Notes under the pieces: generated by a model
Seen by the model: the letters and a program-made list of their open reading frames with translations, nothing else
The model's database searches: none
Told to the model about the DNA's origin: nothing
Shown: positions 54,025 to 62,700 of the stretch, in pieces
Numbering within the stretch: the stretch's first letter is position 1
How the letters are laid out: the number at the start of each line of letters is the position of its first letter
From: an uncultured SAR116 cluster alpha proteobacterium
GTDB lineage: Bacteria; Pseudomonadota; Alphaproteobacteria; Puniceispirillales; Marisalimonadaceae
Assembly: GCA_902625215.1 (NCBI GenBank)
Contig: CACOAO010000001.1
Location: 1 to 64,000, forward strand
Direction: 5' to 3'
DNA length: 64,000 nucleotides
Position numbers and translations under genes: made by a program

Positions 54025-55089
54025 ATGATTTTTTCTCCAATCAAAATAGGAAGTCTAGAAATTTCAAATAGAATTGTTGTTGCGCCCATGTGTCAATATT
54101 CTGCTATAAATGGAGTAATGACCGATTGGCACACTCAGCACCTTATGCAATTAGGTTATTCAGCAGCAGGTTTAATAATGATTGAAGCAACCGCGGTTGA
54201 GAAGATTGGGAGAATTACACATAACTGTGTTGGAATATATGATGATAAATGCACGGATTCACTAAAAAAAAATCTTCAATTAGCAAAAACAGTTGCCCCC
54301 AACAAGTCATGTTTTGGAATTCAATTAGCACATGCTGGTAGAAAAGCCTCTACTCAAAGGCCTTGGGAGGGAAGAAGTACTCTTACAAAAGAAGAAAATC
54401 CCTGGAAAACTATATGTCCATCAGCAATACCTTTTCAAGAAACTTGGCATGTTCCAAAAGAAATGAAAATATCTGATATAGAAAGGGTTAAAAAACAATT
54501 TATTTCTGCTTCACAAAAAGCAATTGAAATTGGATTTGATTTAATAGAAATTCATGCAACACACGGTTACTTACTTCATCAGTTTTTATCTCCACTTTCC
54601 AATAAACGTAAAGATAAATATGGTGGCAATTTAGAAAATAGAATGAGATTTCCATTAGAAATTTTAGATTCAGTCAAATCTGAACTTTCTAGAGAATTCC
54701 CAATTGGTGTAAGAATTACTGGTACAGAATGGGAAAATAATGGAATTGATGAAAATGAAGCTGTGATCTTCGCAAAAGAACTAGAAAAAATTGGATGTCA
54801 TTATGTTTGTGTATCTAGTGGAGGAAATACACCAAATCCTAAAATACCAATAGGACCACATTATCAAGTTCATCTTGCAAAGAAGATTAAAAAAGACACT
54901 AAAATGGTTGTTAGAACTGTAGGAATGATAAAAGACCCAATTAAAGCAAATAATATTATTATTAATCAAGAAGCGGATATGATAGCAATGGCTAGGGCTT
55001 TTTTATCTAATCCAAGGTGGGTATGGGATGCAGCTAAGGTTTTTAATCATGATATCGAAGTTCCTCCCCAATACGCCAGGAGAATATAA
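54025..55089 (+). CDS. Old Yellow Enzyme family NADH:flavin oxidoreductase (YqjM-like)
   Basis: FMN-dependent ene-reductase. It begins with the (beta/alpha)8-barrel strand holding APMCQYSA; Cys23 corresponds to the redox-tuning cysteine of the YqjM (thermophilic-like) class. IHATHGYLLHQFLSPLSN carries the paired substrate-binding histidines, and R-rich FMN contacts (RTVG, MARAFLSNPRW) follow. The length of 354 residues suits this class, not the multidomain 2,4-dienoyl-CoA reductases. The substrate is unknown. It follows nudC by 19 bases. Confidence 0.9.
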   Translation: MIFSPIKIGSLEISNRIVVAPMCQYSAINGVMTDWHTQHLMQLGYSAAGLIMIEATAVEKIGRITHNCVGIYDDKCTDSLKKNLQLAKTVAPNKSCFGIQLAHAGRKASTQRPWEGRSTLTKEENPWKTICPSAIPFQETWHVPKEMKISDIERVKKQFISASQKAIEIGFDLIEIHATHGYLLHQFLSPLSNKRKDKYGGNLENRMRFPLEILDSVKSELSREFPIGVRITGTEWENNGIDENEAVIFAKELEKIGCHYVCVSSGGNTPNPKIPIGPHYQVHLAKKIKKDTKMVVRTVGMIKDPIKANNIIINQEADMIAMARAFLSNPRWVWDAAKVFNHDIEVPPQYARRI

Positions 55090-55095
55090 CTAATA

Positions 55096-56004
55096 TTATT
55101 TTTTTTTATCAGTTAGAATATCAACAAGCGATTTTGAATGTTCTGGAGAAAGGTTAAGTTCTTTTCTTAACTTTTCAATTTTCTTAGCTTCATCATCACT
55201 AATAACCCCATCACTTAGGGCCTCATTTATTTCAGCTTCTAAAATAGCGGCTCTTTGAGCCCTCTGATTTGCAAAAGCAGAGGCAACTATACCTGTTAAA
55301 AGTGCAACCGTGCATACACCCATCAAAGCTGTAAAAGCACCAATAACTTTGCCCAGAGGTGTAACAGGTGATACATCACCATACCCAACTGTTGTAAGAG
55401 TAATTAAACCCCACCACATTGTTTCTGGTATTGAACTAAATTTGTCTGGTTGACTTTCATGTTCAGCTATATACATCAAAGAACTAGATAAAAATAAGGC
55501 GATAAGCATTAGATACAATGCTGCACTAAAGGATCTCCAGTCAGCTTTAATAGCCGAAAAAAAATCTTCTAAAGCAGAGCTGTAATTTGATATTTTTAAT
55601 AATCTTAGTAATCTCAAAACTCTAAGCCATCTTAAATCCAAGCCACCAAAAAAATAAGGAAGAATTGATGGAATAATTGCTAGCAAGTCAACAAGACCTG
55701 TAAAACTAAAAACATATTTTAATCTTTTTACGAAACCTGAAGAATTACCAAGGTCTTCTCGTGCTGGAGCAGACCAAATTCTTAAAAGGTATTCGATACT
55801 AAAAATAACGATTGAGAAAATCTCAAATGAATAAAAAATATCTTTGTAAGCTTCACCAATATCTTTTACAGACTCTAGACAAACAGCGGTAACATTCATA
55901 AGTATTAATATGAATAAAATCGTGTCAACATACTGACTTGGCTTATCAGAAACATTACCTTTAGATAAGAGTTCACTAGTTCTCTTTTGAATTCTTAAAT
56001 ACAT
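55096..56004 (-). CDS. Voltage-gated-type potassium channel
   Basis: Six-helix ion channel subunit. Four hydrophobic helices (S1-S4) span about residues 30-160, with arginines spaced in S4 (RWLRVLRLLRLLK) as in voltage sensors. Between S5 and S6 is the potassium selectivity filter TTVGYGD. A C-terminal soluble tail of ~50 residues (EALSDGVISDDEAKKIEKLRKEL) is helical and acidic, perhaps an assembly or sensing domain. ATG 56004 is preferred: AGG lies 7 bases upstream. The in-frame TTG (56019) is less likely. Confidence 0.9.
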   Translation of the reverse strand: MYLRIQKRTSELLSKGNVSDKPSQYVDTILFILILMNVTAVCLESVKDIGEAYKDIFYSFEIFSIVIFSIEYLLRIWSAPAREDLGNSSGFVKRLKYVFSFTGLVDLLAIIPSILPYFFGGLDLRWLRVLRLLRLLKISNYSSALEDFFSAIKADWRSFSAALYLMLIALFLSSSLMYIAEHESQPDKFSSIPETMWWGLITLTTVGYGDVSPVTPLGKVIGAFTALMGVCTVALLTGIVASAFANQRAQRAAILEAEINEALSDGVISDDEAKKIEKLRKELNLSPEHSKSLVDILTDKKK

Positions 56005-56073
56005 AATTACGCCTAGCAATTTATAATAATAATCAAAACTTAACTTATATTTATATCTAATTCAGCAATTTAT

Positions 56074-56868
56074 TTATGGAGTTGCTGCAGTGAGACCGCC
56101 ATCAACTATTATTTCTGTTCCAGTAACATATTTAGCTTCGTCAGAGCATAAAAATAATACAGCATTGGCTACATCCCAAGATTCTCCCATTTTACCCATT
56201 GGCACTTGCTCATGTCTTCGTTTCACAAATCCAGCATAATCACCATCAGCATATTTGTTTGCTAACCTTTCTACTAGAGGTGTATGCATTAAACCTGGAA
56301 CCACACAATTTAGCCGAATATTTTTTTTTGCTTCAATTACAGCCGTTGTTTTAGTCATTTGTATAAGAGCGGCTTTTGAAGCACTATAACCTACTTGAGC
56401 TTTGCCTACATACCTTAATCCTGCAACTGATGATATATTTACAATGGATCCACCTAAATTTTTTTCCATAATTGGGATTACAAATTTAATACAAAAAAAA
56501 GCAGTATCTAAATTCAAAGTAAATTGTTTTTGCCATGTAAGGCTATCGATCTCTACTGGTCCTCCTGGCTCAGATTGACCAACAACATTAACTAGAATAT
56601 CAATTTTTTGATGTTTTTTCTCGATTTTCTCAAAAAATTCTTTTACTTCATCTTCATTCGACATATTTACCTTGTGAAAGGTAAAATCGTTACCTTCTTC
56701 TCTAATAAAATTAGCAGTGTTTTGCCCTGCTTCTTCATTTATATCAGTACCAAAAACTTTTGCACCTTGACGCGCTAGAAGTGTTGAAATTGCGCGGCCA
56801 TTGCCAAAACCACTCCCAATGGAGCCACATCCAGAAACTATTGCAATTTTATTTTTTAGATTAAGCAT
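56074..56868 (-). CDS. Short-chain dehydrogenase/reductase
   Basis: NAD(P)-dependent oxidoreductase with a Rossmann fold. The cofactor loop reads SGCGSIGSGFGNG (residues 12-24), an enlarged version of TGxxxGxG seen in one SDR subfamily; Asp/Glu following beta-2 (GTDINEE) suggests NAD preference. The catalytic Ser (NISSVAG), Tyr and Lys (GYSASK) are present, and the C-terminus (GTEIIVDGGLTA) is classical. The length is 264 residues. AAAGG lies 8 bases before the ATG. The substrate is unknown. Its 74-base spacer to the divergent nitroreductase gene must hold both promoters. Confidence 0.9.
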   Translation of the reverse strand: MLNLKNKIAIVSGCGSIGSGFGNGRAISTLLARQGAKVFGTDINEEAGQNTANFIREEGNDFTFHKVNMSNEDEVKEFFEKIEKKHQKIDILVNVVGQSEPGGPVEIDSLTWQKQFTLNLDTAFFCIKFVIPIMEKNLGGSIVNISSVAGLRYVGKAQVGYSASKAALIQMTKTTAVIEAKKNIRLNCVVPGLMHTPLVERLANKYADGDYAGFVKRRHEQVPMGKMGESWDVANAVLFLCSDEAKYVTGTEIIVDGGLTAATP

Positions 56869-56942
56869 TAGATAAACCTTTAGCAGTTTTATATGATAGT
56901 ATTAACATAAGGTATTTAATTTACAAGAAGGTATAAATCGTA

Positions 56943-57776
56943 ATGAAATTTTCAAAATTAGTTGCAGATAGATATGCTGAGGAAATTGATCTAGATTTTT
57001 CAAAAATCCAGGAAACAGAAACTCTTAAATCTATTTTATCAAGAAGAAGTATAAGAAAATTTTTAAACAAGCCAATATCAAAAGAACTTTTATCTTTAAT
57101 TTTAGCTGCTGCACAATCTGCTCCGTCAAAATCAAACCTTCAACAATATTCAATTTTAATAATTCAAGATCAAAATATTAAAAATGATATATCTAACTTA
57201 ATAGGAAACACCAAGTGGGCATTAACGGCGCCAATATTTTTTTTATACCTTGCAGACATAAGAAGAAATATAAAAATAACAAATGATAGAGGCTATGAGC
57301 ATAAAAATAACAATGTTGACACCTTCATGAATGGTGTAATTGACGCTGCTTTATCTATGCAATCAACTATATGCGCATCAGAGTCTATAGGTTTAGGTGT
57401 ATGCCCAATTAGTATGATCAGAAATATCATTGAAGAGGTAAAAGTTATTTGTAAATTGCCTAAAGGGGTTTTCCCTATTGCAGGTCTGGCTTTAGGTTGG
57501 CCTGATCAAAAATCAAATGTGTCTATAAGATTGCCTCAAGATATTGTAATACACTTTGATAAATATGATGAAAAAGATTTAATTCAAAAAATAAATAAGT
57601 ATGATGAACGGGTATTTAAAAAAGACCCAATTCCAGAAAATAAGCAACGTCATGTTAATCTTTATGGAGTTGCAAAAAAGGGGACTTGGTCTGAAAATAT
57701 TAGCAGACAATTATCAGTACCAGAAAGAAGTAATTTCAAAAATTGGCTAAATAAAAATGGATTTAATCTTGAATAA
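56943..57776 (+). CDS. Nitroreductase family flavoprotein
   Basis: Probable FMN-dependent NAD(P)H oxidoreductase. The N-terminal SRRSIRKFLNKPI and AAAQSAPSKSNLQQY match the FMN-binding motifs; GLGVCPISMIR and PIAGLALGWP follow in the usual order. The C-terminal ~70 residues (with KRH and GTWSEN segments) extend past the core, as in NfsA-like members. The length is 277 residues. The physiological substrate is unknown. Its 3' end overlaps the convergent hydrolase by 14 bases, the longest convergent overlap in the window. Confidence 0.87.
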   Translation: MKFSKLVADRYAEEIDLDFSKIQETETLKSILSRRSIRKFLNKPISKELLSLILAAAQSAPSKSNLQQYSILIIQDQNIKNDISNLIGNTKWALTAPIFFLYLADIRRNIKITNDRGYEHKNNNVDTFMNGVIDAALSMQSTICASESIGLGVCPISMIRNIIEEVKVICKLPKGVFPIAGLALGWPDQKSNVSIRLPQDIVIHFDKYDEKDLIQKINKYDERVFKKDPIPENKQRHVNLYGVAKKGTWSENISRQLSVPERSNFKNWLNKNGFNLE

Positions 57777-58629
57777 TATTATTTAATATCTTGTTAAATA
57801 GTGTCTCGTTTTCATACATTATCCAGTGACCTAAGTTGAATTCCACATGAAATCTCACCTCAGGATTAATAGATCTAAGTATTGTCATCCTATCCTCTAG
57901 ATAAACTCCTACACTGGCATCTTTTTCTCCCCAGATTAAGTATAAAGGTACTTCTTGCTTTTTTAAAATTTGAGCTAAAGTATTAGTTGCTGAAATTGGT
58001 CGGCTTTTAATTCGGTGATCATCAGTATTTTGTTTTTGAATATGGACCGCTATGTCATCAACTTTCAATGGGTTATGAAACATTAGTATTTCAAGATTTG
58101 TTTTATGAGCACTATAAACTTCTTGTTCAGTCATCTTTGAGTGTCTAGGGATCATAGTCCTCATTTCGCCTCTTTTGGCTCCCAAACCTCCAGGTCCTAC
58201 CAAAATTAATTTTTTGGGTGATAATTTTCTTTTAATCAATTCGTAAGATAAGTGTCCAGCAATTAAACCACCGAACGAAAAACCGCATACCAAAGGATTA
58301 TCATTTGCTGAGATTATTGTAGATAAGGTATCCGCTAAATTAGATGCAATTTTTTCTGGTGTATGAGGGAGTGTCAAATCATCTGATTCTCCAAACCCTG
58401 GCATATCAGGGATTAAAACATTAAAATTTTTAGAAAATGGTATTGCTTGTTTTATCCAATGTCTCCAACTTCCATAACCACCATGCAAAAGAACTAAAGG
58501 TTTTCCCTTACCCCAAGATCTCCAACACACTTTACCACCGTCAGAAACTAATAATTTTTTTTGGGAGTTTTTTTCAATTTCAGATAAATATTTATTATAT
58601 TTCTTAAAATTAAAATTATAATTTTTCAT
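57763..58629 (-). CDS. Alpha/beta hydrolase
   Basis: Alpha/beta-fold hydrolase of 288 residues. The oxyanion segment is HGGYGSWRHW, the nucleophile elbow GFSFGG carries the catalytic serine, and a late FNLGHWIMYE provides the histidine. A SRPIS/cap region lies between them. The closest known types by look are meta-cleavage-product hydrolases and proline iminopeptidase-like esterases, but the substrate cannot be assigned. The start is ATG 58629, six bases after GAGG; the TTG at 58653 lacks a ribosome site. Confidence 0.85.
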   Translation of the reverse strand: MKNYNFNFKKYNKYLSEIEKNSQKKLLVSDGGKVCWRSWGKGKPLVLLHGGYGSWRHWIKQAIPFSKNFNVLIPDMPGFGESDDLTLPHTPEKIASNLADTLSTIISANDNPLVCGFSFGGLIAGHLSYELIKRKLSPKKLILVGPGGLGAKRGEMRTMIPRHSKMTEQEVYSAHKTNLEILMFHNPLKVDDIAVHIQKQNTDDHRIKSRPISATNTLAQILKKQEVPLYLIWGEKDASVGVYLEDRMTILRSINPEVRFHVEFNLGHWIMYENETLFNKILNNIIQD

Positions 58630-58693
58630 TAATTGCCTCAACGTTATACTCAAAGACTAATAATTTTTTTTTTGTATATTAACAAGCATTTTA

Positions 58694-58721
58694 TTGATCT
58701 ATTAACAGTTAATAATATAAG
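58694..58721 (+). promoter_or_regulatory. Candidate promoter for the CoA transferase-crotonase pair
   Basis: TTGATC (58694-58699), 16 bases, TATAAG (58716-58721), followed 41 bases later by the CoA transferase ATG, with GGAG at 58751-58754. A five-codon reading frame (ATG 58749) ends in a TAA that overlaps this ATG as TAATG; it may be chance. Confidence 0.4.
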
Positions 58722-58762
58722 ATGAGAAAATTAAAAAAATACTTGGTAATGGAGAACACCTA

Positions 58763-59956
58763 ATGCCACATTTACCCGCATCTGATGCATTGTCACATAT
58801 TAGAGTTATTGATCTTACTAGAGTAAGATCTGGTCCGACAGCGGTAAGACAACTTGCTGATTGGGGAGCAGACGTTATAAAAGTAGAAGCTCCAGAAAGT
58901 GTTGAACCAGATGGGGCTTTAGGCGCATCAAGACACACTTCTGATTTTCAAAATTTACATCGTAACAAAAGAAGCATTACTCTTAACTTAAAAAAATCTG
59001 AGGCTATAGAAATTCTTATGAAATTAGTAGAAAAGTCTGATGTGGTAGTTGAGAACTTTCGACCAGATGTAAAGGAAAGACTTGGTATTGATTACAAGAT
59101 CTTAAAAAAAAGAAATCCAAGAATTATTCTTGCTAGCATATCAGGATTTGGTCAGGATGGTCCATATGCAAAGAGACCAGGCTTTGATCAAATTGCTCAA
59201 GGTATGGGTGGATTGATGAGTATAACTGGAGAGCCAGGCAAAGGACCAATGAGGGTAGGTATTCCAGTAGCTGATTTAACAGCAGGATTATTCTGTGCAA
59301 TGGGAATTCAAACTGCTCTTATTGAAAGAGAAAAATCTGGTCTAGGTCAATGGGTTAACACATCTTTATTGCAAGCTCAAATCTTTATGTTAGATTTTCA
59401 AGCCTCCCGGTGGCTTTGTGATAATAATGTAGCAGGACAGGCCGGTAATAATCATCCGACCAGTGTTCCCACTGGAGTTTTTAAAACTTCAGATGGTTCA
59501 ATTAACTTGGCAGTTGCAGGGGAAACAATTTGGAGACGTTTTGCTGAAGCAGTTAACAAAAGAGATTGGCTGGAAATGGAAGAATTTAAAGATGCCAAAA
59601 ATCGATTAAAAAACAGAGATTATCTAAATAGCTTAATTGAAGAACTAACCGTTACTAAATCTTCGAATGAGTGGGTTGAAAAATTAGAAAAGGTTGGTGT
59701 TCCCTGTGGCCCAATCAATTCTATAGATAAGGTTTTTGATGATCCCCAGGTAAAACATCTTGGCATAGCTCAATCTGTTGATACAATTCCTTATGGTGAA
59801 ACTGAATTAGTGGGACAACCATTTGATTTATCTCGTACTCCTAGTAGTTTAAAGCAACGTCCACCAGAAAAAGGTGAACAAAATAGTGATGTCCTCAACG
59901 AACTGGGTTTTAGTGATAAAGAACTTAATGATTTAAAAAATCAAAATATTATTTAA
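58763..59956 (+). CDS. Family III CoA transferase (CaiB/BaiF)
   Basis: Transfers CoA between carboxylic acids through an aspartyl-CoA anhydride. The catalytic Asp171 is in PVADLTAGLF; the N-terminal half has VIDLTRVRSGPTAVRQLADWGADVIKVE and NKRSITLNL, and GQDGPYAKRPGFD follows in the middle, all typical. The length of 397 residues is standard. It pairs with a crotonase-fold protein 15 bases downstream, suggesting activation and processing of one organic acid. The acid is unknown. Confidence 0.93.
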   Translation: MPHLPASDALSHIRVIDLTRVRSGPTAVRQLADWGADVIKVEAPESVEPDGALGASRHTSDFQNLHRNKRSITLNLKKSEAIEILMKLVEKSDVVVENFRPDVKERLGIDYKILKKRNPRIILASISGFGQDGPYAKRPGFDQIAQGMGGLMSITGEPGKGPMRVGIPVADLTAGLFCAMGIQTALIEREKSGLGQWVNTSLLQAQIFMLDFQASRWLCDNNVAGQAGNNHPTSVPTGVFKTSDGSINLAVAGETIWRRFAEAVNKRDWLEMEEFKDAKNRLKNRDYLNSLIEELTVTKSSNEWVEKLEKVGVPCGPINSIDKVFDDPQVKHLGIAQSVDTIPYGETELVGQPFDLSRTPSSLKQRPPEKGEQNSDVLNELGFSDKELNDLKNQNII

Positions 59957-59971
59957 TTTATAGGAAAAATC

Positions 59972-60760
59972 ATGACTGAAGAAAAAATGTTATCTCGCAC
60001 ACAAGATAGTGTTGGATATATTATTTTTAATAATCCTGAAAAACATAATGCTGTATCTATTGAAATGTGGGATGCCCTTGAAAAATTTCTTAATCAATTC
60101 AGAGAGGATAAAAATATCAGAGTTGTTGTCCTTGAAGGTGCTGGGGGTAAATCATTTGTTTCTGGAGCTGACATTTCAAAATTTGATAAAGAAAGGAGCT
60201 CAAAAGAGGCTGTATTAAGCTATAATAAGCGAACACATAAAGTTTATGAACTTCTTGAGACATTTCCTAAACCAACAATAGCCAAAATTAATGGTTACTG
60301 TATTGGTGGTGGACTAAACTTAGCTGTGTGTTGTGACATAAGAATTTGCTCTGAAAAGTCAAAATTCGCAATGCCTGCAGCTAAATTATCTCTTGGTTAT
60401 CCCTTTTCATCAATAAAAAGGTTGTTTGATATAATGGGACCTGGAATGGCTAAGCACTTTATGTTTACTGCTGAAAAAATCTCTGCAAACGAGGCCGTTT
60501 CTTGTGGTTTAGTTCAAAAGCTTGTAACTGAAGAAAATTTAGAAACCTTTGTTAATGATTATGCTTTTACAATTTCCAAAAATGCTCCTTTAACTATTAA
60601 GGCAATGAAACAAATCGGTATTGAGATTTTAAAAAATCCTTTAGAAAGGGATTTGTCTTTATGTGACCAATTAGCATCCGCATGTTTTGACAGCGAAGAT
60701 TATAAGGAGGGAAGAAAAGCATTTATGGAAAAAAGGAAGCCAAATTTCAAAGGGTTCTAG
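59972..60760 (+). CDS. Crotonase-superfamily protein lacking hydratase glutamates
   Basis: Enoyl-CoA hydratase/isomerase fold of 262 residues. The oxyanion-hole segments are present (FVSGADISKF; INGYCIGGGLNLAVCCDIRI). At the two places where hydratases have glutamates, the protein reads FAMPAAKLSLG (alanine after the proline) and MAKHFMFTAEKI (no glutamate), so simple hydratase activity is doubtful. Isomerase, decarboxylase, hydrolase or dehalogenase types in this superfamily use other residues. Linked to the CoA transferase by a 15-base gap. The assignment of aligned positions is by eye. Confidence 0.85.
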   Translation: MTEEKMLSRTQDSVGYIIFNNPEKHNAVSIEMWDALEKFLNQFREDKNIRVVVLEGAGGKSFVSGADISKFDKERSSKEAVLSYNKRTHKVYELLETFPKPTIAKINGYCIGGGLNLAVCCDIRICSEKSKFAMPAAKLSLGYPFSSIKRLFDIMGPGMAKHFMFTAEKISANEAVSCGLVQKLVTEENLETFVNDYAFTISKNAPLTIKAMKQIGIEILKNPLERDLSLCDQLASACFDSEDYKEGRKAFMEKRKPNFKGF

Positions 60761-60763
60761 TCT

Positions 60764-61669
60764 TTATATAGGATTATAATATTTGACAGCATTGTCGTGA
60801 AATAAACATTCAATTTCATTTTGTGACATCTCTGCTGTGATTTTTTTAAATCCATCATAAATTTCATCAAAACTAGCCCAGAGACTATCAACAGGGAAAT
60901 TAGATGCAAACATGCATCTTTCATATCCAAAAATATTGATGGTATCTGATATTATATTTTTATTTAATTTAACAGTCCATTTTTCACCAGGAACACAAAT
61001 ACCGGAAATTTTAATAGCTGTATTTGGTTGGTCGGCAAATTCCTCCAAATTTGCCTTCCATTGATTTAATGCATTAAAAGATCTATCAGAAGGCAGTCCT
61101 GTATGATTTAATATAATAATTGTGTCTGGAAAATCTTTTGCTAGTTGTGTTGCTTCATCAAGATGCCACCATGGAGTTTGAAGATCAAAATGTAGTTTGT
61201 ATTTTTTTAACAAAGAATATCCTTTTCTAAAAACAGGATCGTTGAGTGATCCTTTTATATTATCAAGTTTAGTGTTTGGATATTTACTTGATTTGGGCTT
61301 ATGCCTAATACTTCTTGTAAGATCAAACTTGGACTGATTTTCTAGTACTTTTTCAATATCGTTTCTATCAAACCATGCTTGTGCAACTAAAGCATTTGGA
61401 AAACCAGTCTTTTCAAACAATTTGTGAAGCCATTTAGTTTCACCAATAGGGTCGTTTGGTTCCCACTCTGTTTCCACGTGGATTGTCTTTACGATATTAT
61501 GATTTTTACTAACTTCAAAATAATCTGATATTAAAAAATTTTTACAAATAGATTTATAATCACCGTATCTAAATGGTATTTGCTTATTCGGATTCAACCA
61601 AGGGTTCTTCTTTAAACTTAAATCCCAGAAGTGATGATGAGCGTCTATAATTGGTATATCTTTCATCAT
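60764..61669 (-). CDS. Amidohydrolase-2 family TIM-barrel hydrolase
   Basis: Predicted metal-dependent hydrolase or lactonase. It opens with IIDAHHHFWD (His11 and His13 as the HxH metal motif); TIHVETEWEPNDPIGETKWL, ILNHTGLPSDRS and the late MFASNFPVDSLWASFDE match the family that includes L-fuconolactonase-like and 2-pyrone-4,6-dicarboxylate lactonase-like enzymes. The length of 301 residues fits. It is downstream of the beta-hydroxyacid dehydrogenase gene by 7 bases in the same direction. The substrate is unknown, with a sugar lactone or similar being the likely class. Confidence 0.85.
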   Translation of the reverse strand: MMKDIPIIDAHHHFWDLSLKKNPWLNPNKQIPFRYGDYKSICKNFLISDYFEVSKNHNIVKTIHVETEWEPNDPIGETKWLHKLFEKTGFPNALVAQAWFDRNDIEKVLENQSKFDLTRSIRHKPKSSKYPNTKLDNIKGSLNDPVFRKGYSLLKKYKLHFDLQTPWWHLDEATQLAKDFPDTIIILNHTGLPSDRSFNALNQWKANLEEFADQPNTAIKISGICVPGEKWTVKLNKNIISDTINIFGYERCMFASNFPVDSLWASFDEIYDGFKKITAEMSQNEIECLFHDNAVKYYNPI

Positions 61670-61676
61670 AAATTTC

Positions 61677-62561
61677 TTAAATTATTTTTGAATCATATAA
61701 TTTTATTATAGATGTTCCATCTAAGTTTTCTTTTTCGCTGTTTGTCAAAATTGTAAATAATTTTTTGGTAAGTAAAGACATAGGTATTGGTGTGTTTTTA
61801 GTTTCAGCTAATTTTGACACCATTTGTAAATCTTTTAAAATCTGTGAAGCATATCCTTTAGGTACAAAGTTTTTGTTTACCATTCTAGGAAATAAATTAT
61901 TTAACAAATAAGAACCTGCATGACCGTCAGAAAGAGCTTCTGGAATCTTACTTGCATCAATATTCCAAGCCTCAGCAAATGACACCGCTTCTGCTAATAT
62001 TGCATAATTATTTAAAACTATTATTTGATTAATCATTTTTACTATTTGTCCACATCCAGATGCCCCAAAATAAGTATATTTTGAAGATATCGCTTCTAAA
62101 ATAGGTTTAACATTTTTTACAACTTTTTCATCACCACCTACCATGATAGCAAGGTTGCCATTTAATGCTTTATCTGGGCCACCTGATACGGGTGCATCAA
62201 TCCATGATGCTCCTGTTTGTTTATTTAGCTGATTAGCAAAATTAATTGTTTCATTTGCTAAGGTAGTAGATAAATCCAAAATAATTGTATTTTCATTAGC
62301 ATTATTAACTATGCCATTTTTTCCAAAAACTACTTCTCTTACACTCTGTGTTTTATCAACACATAAAATTATTATATCATTATATTTGGATATTACAGAA
62401 GCATTTTGGATTAATTTGATATTTGACATTTTTTTTAAAGGTTCAAGATTTTCTAAATTTTTATCATATGCTTCAATTTTATAATCTAAGTAAGATAGTC
62501 TTTTAACTAGAGATAGTCCCATTAATCCTATACCTATAAATCCTAAATTTAGATTATTCAT
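61677..62561 (-). CDS. Beta-hydroxyacid dehydrogenase family (HIBADH-like)
   Basis: NAD(P)-dependent dehydrogenase related to 3-hydroxyisobutyrate and tartronate semialdehyde reductases. The Rossmann motif GFIGIGLMG is at residues 8-16, the substrate motif DAPVSGGPDKALNGNLAIMVGG follows, and the catalytic lysine lies in GQIVKMINQ. The all-helical C-terminal domain is complete. The length is 294 residues. It is the first gene of a pair with the amidohydrolase. The 139-base spacer to the divergent transporter holds no clear promoter or repeat. Confidence 0.9.
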   Translation of the reverse strand: MNNLNLGFIGIGLMGLSLVKRLSYLDYKIEAYDKNLENLEPLKKMSNIKLIQNASVISKYNDIIILCVDKTQSVREVVFGKNGIVNNANENTIILDLSTTLANETINFANQLNKQTGASWIDAPVSGGPDKALNGNLAIMVGGDEKVVKNVKPILEAISSKYTYFGASGCGQIVKMINQIIVLNNYAILAEAVSFAEAWNIDASKIPEALSDGHAGSYLLNNLFPRMVNKNFVPKGYASQILKDLQMVSKLAETKNTPIPMSLLTKKLFTILTNSEKENLDGTSIIKLYDSKII

Positions 62562-62700
62562 TTTAAACTCGTAAAAAATTGTAATTTATTTTTACATATT
62601 AACCTTAAACAGGCATGTTAGTAGCATCAATTTTTAATATTTATTTTAAAATTATAAATTTTTAAACTATAAGGCAAATTTTCCTGTAACAAAGACTGCC

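Noticed and set aside
58749-58763. Five-codon frame overlapping the CoA transferase start as TAATG
   Set aside because: No ribosome site of its own, and the GGAG within it is better explained as the site for ATG 58763.
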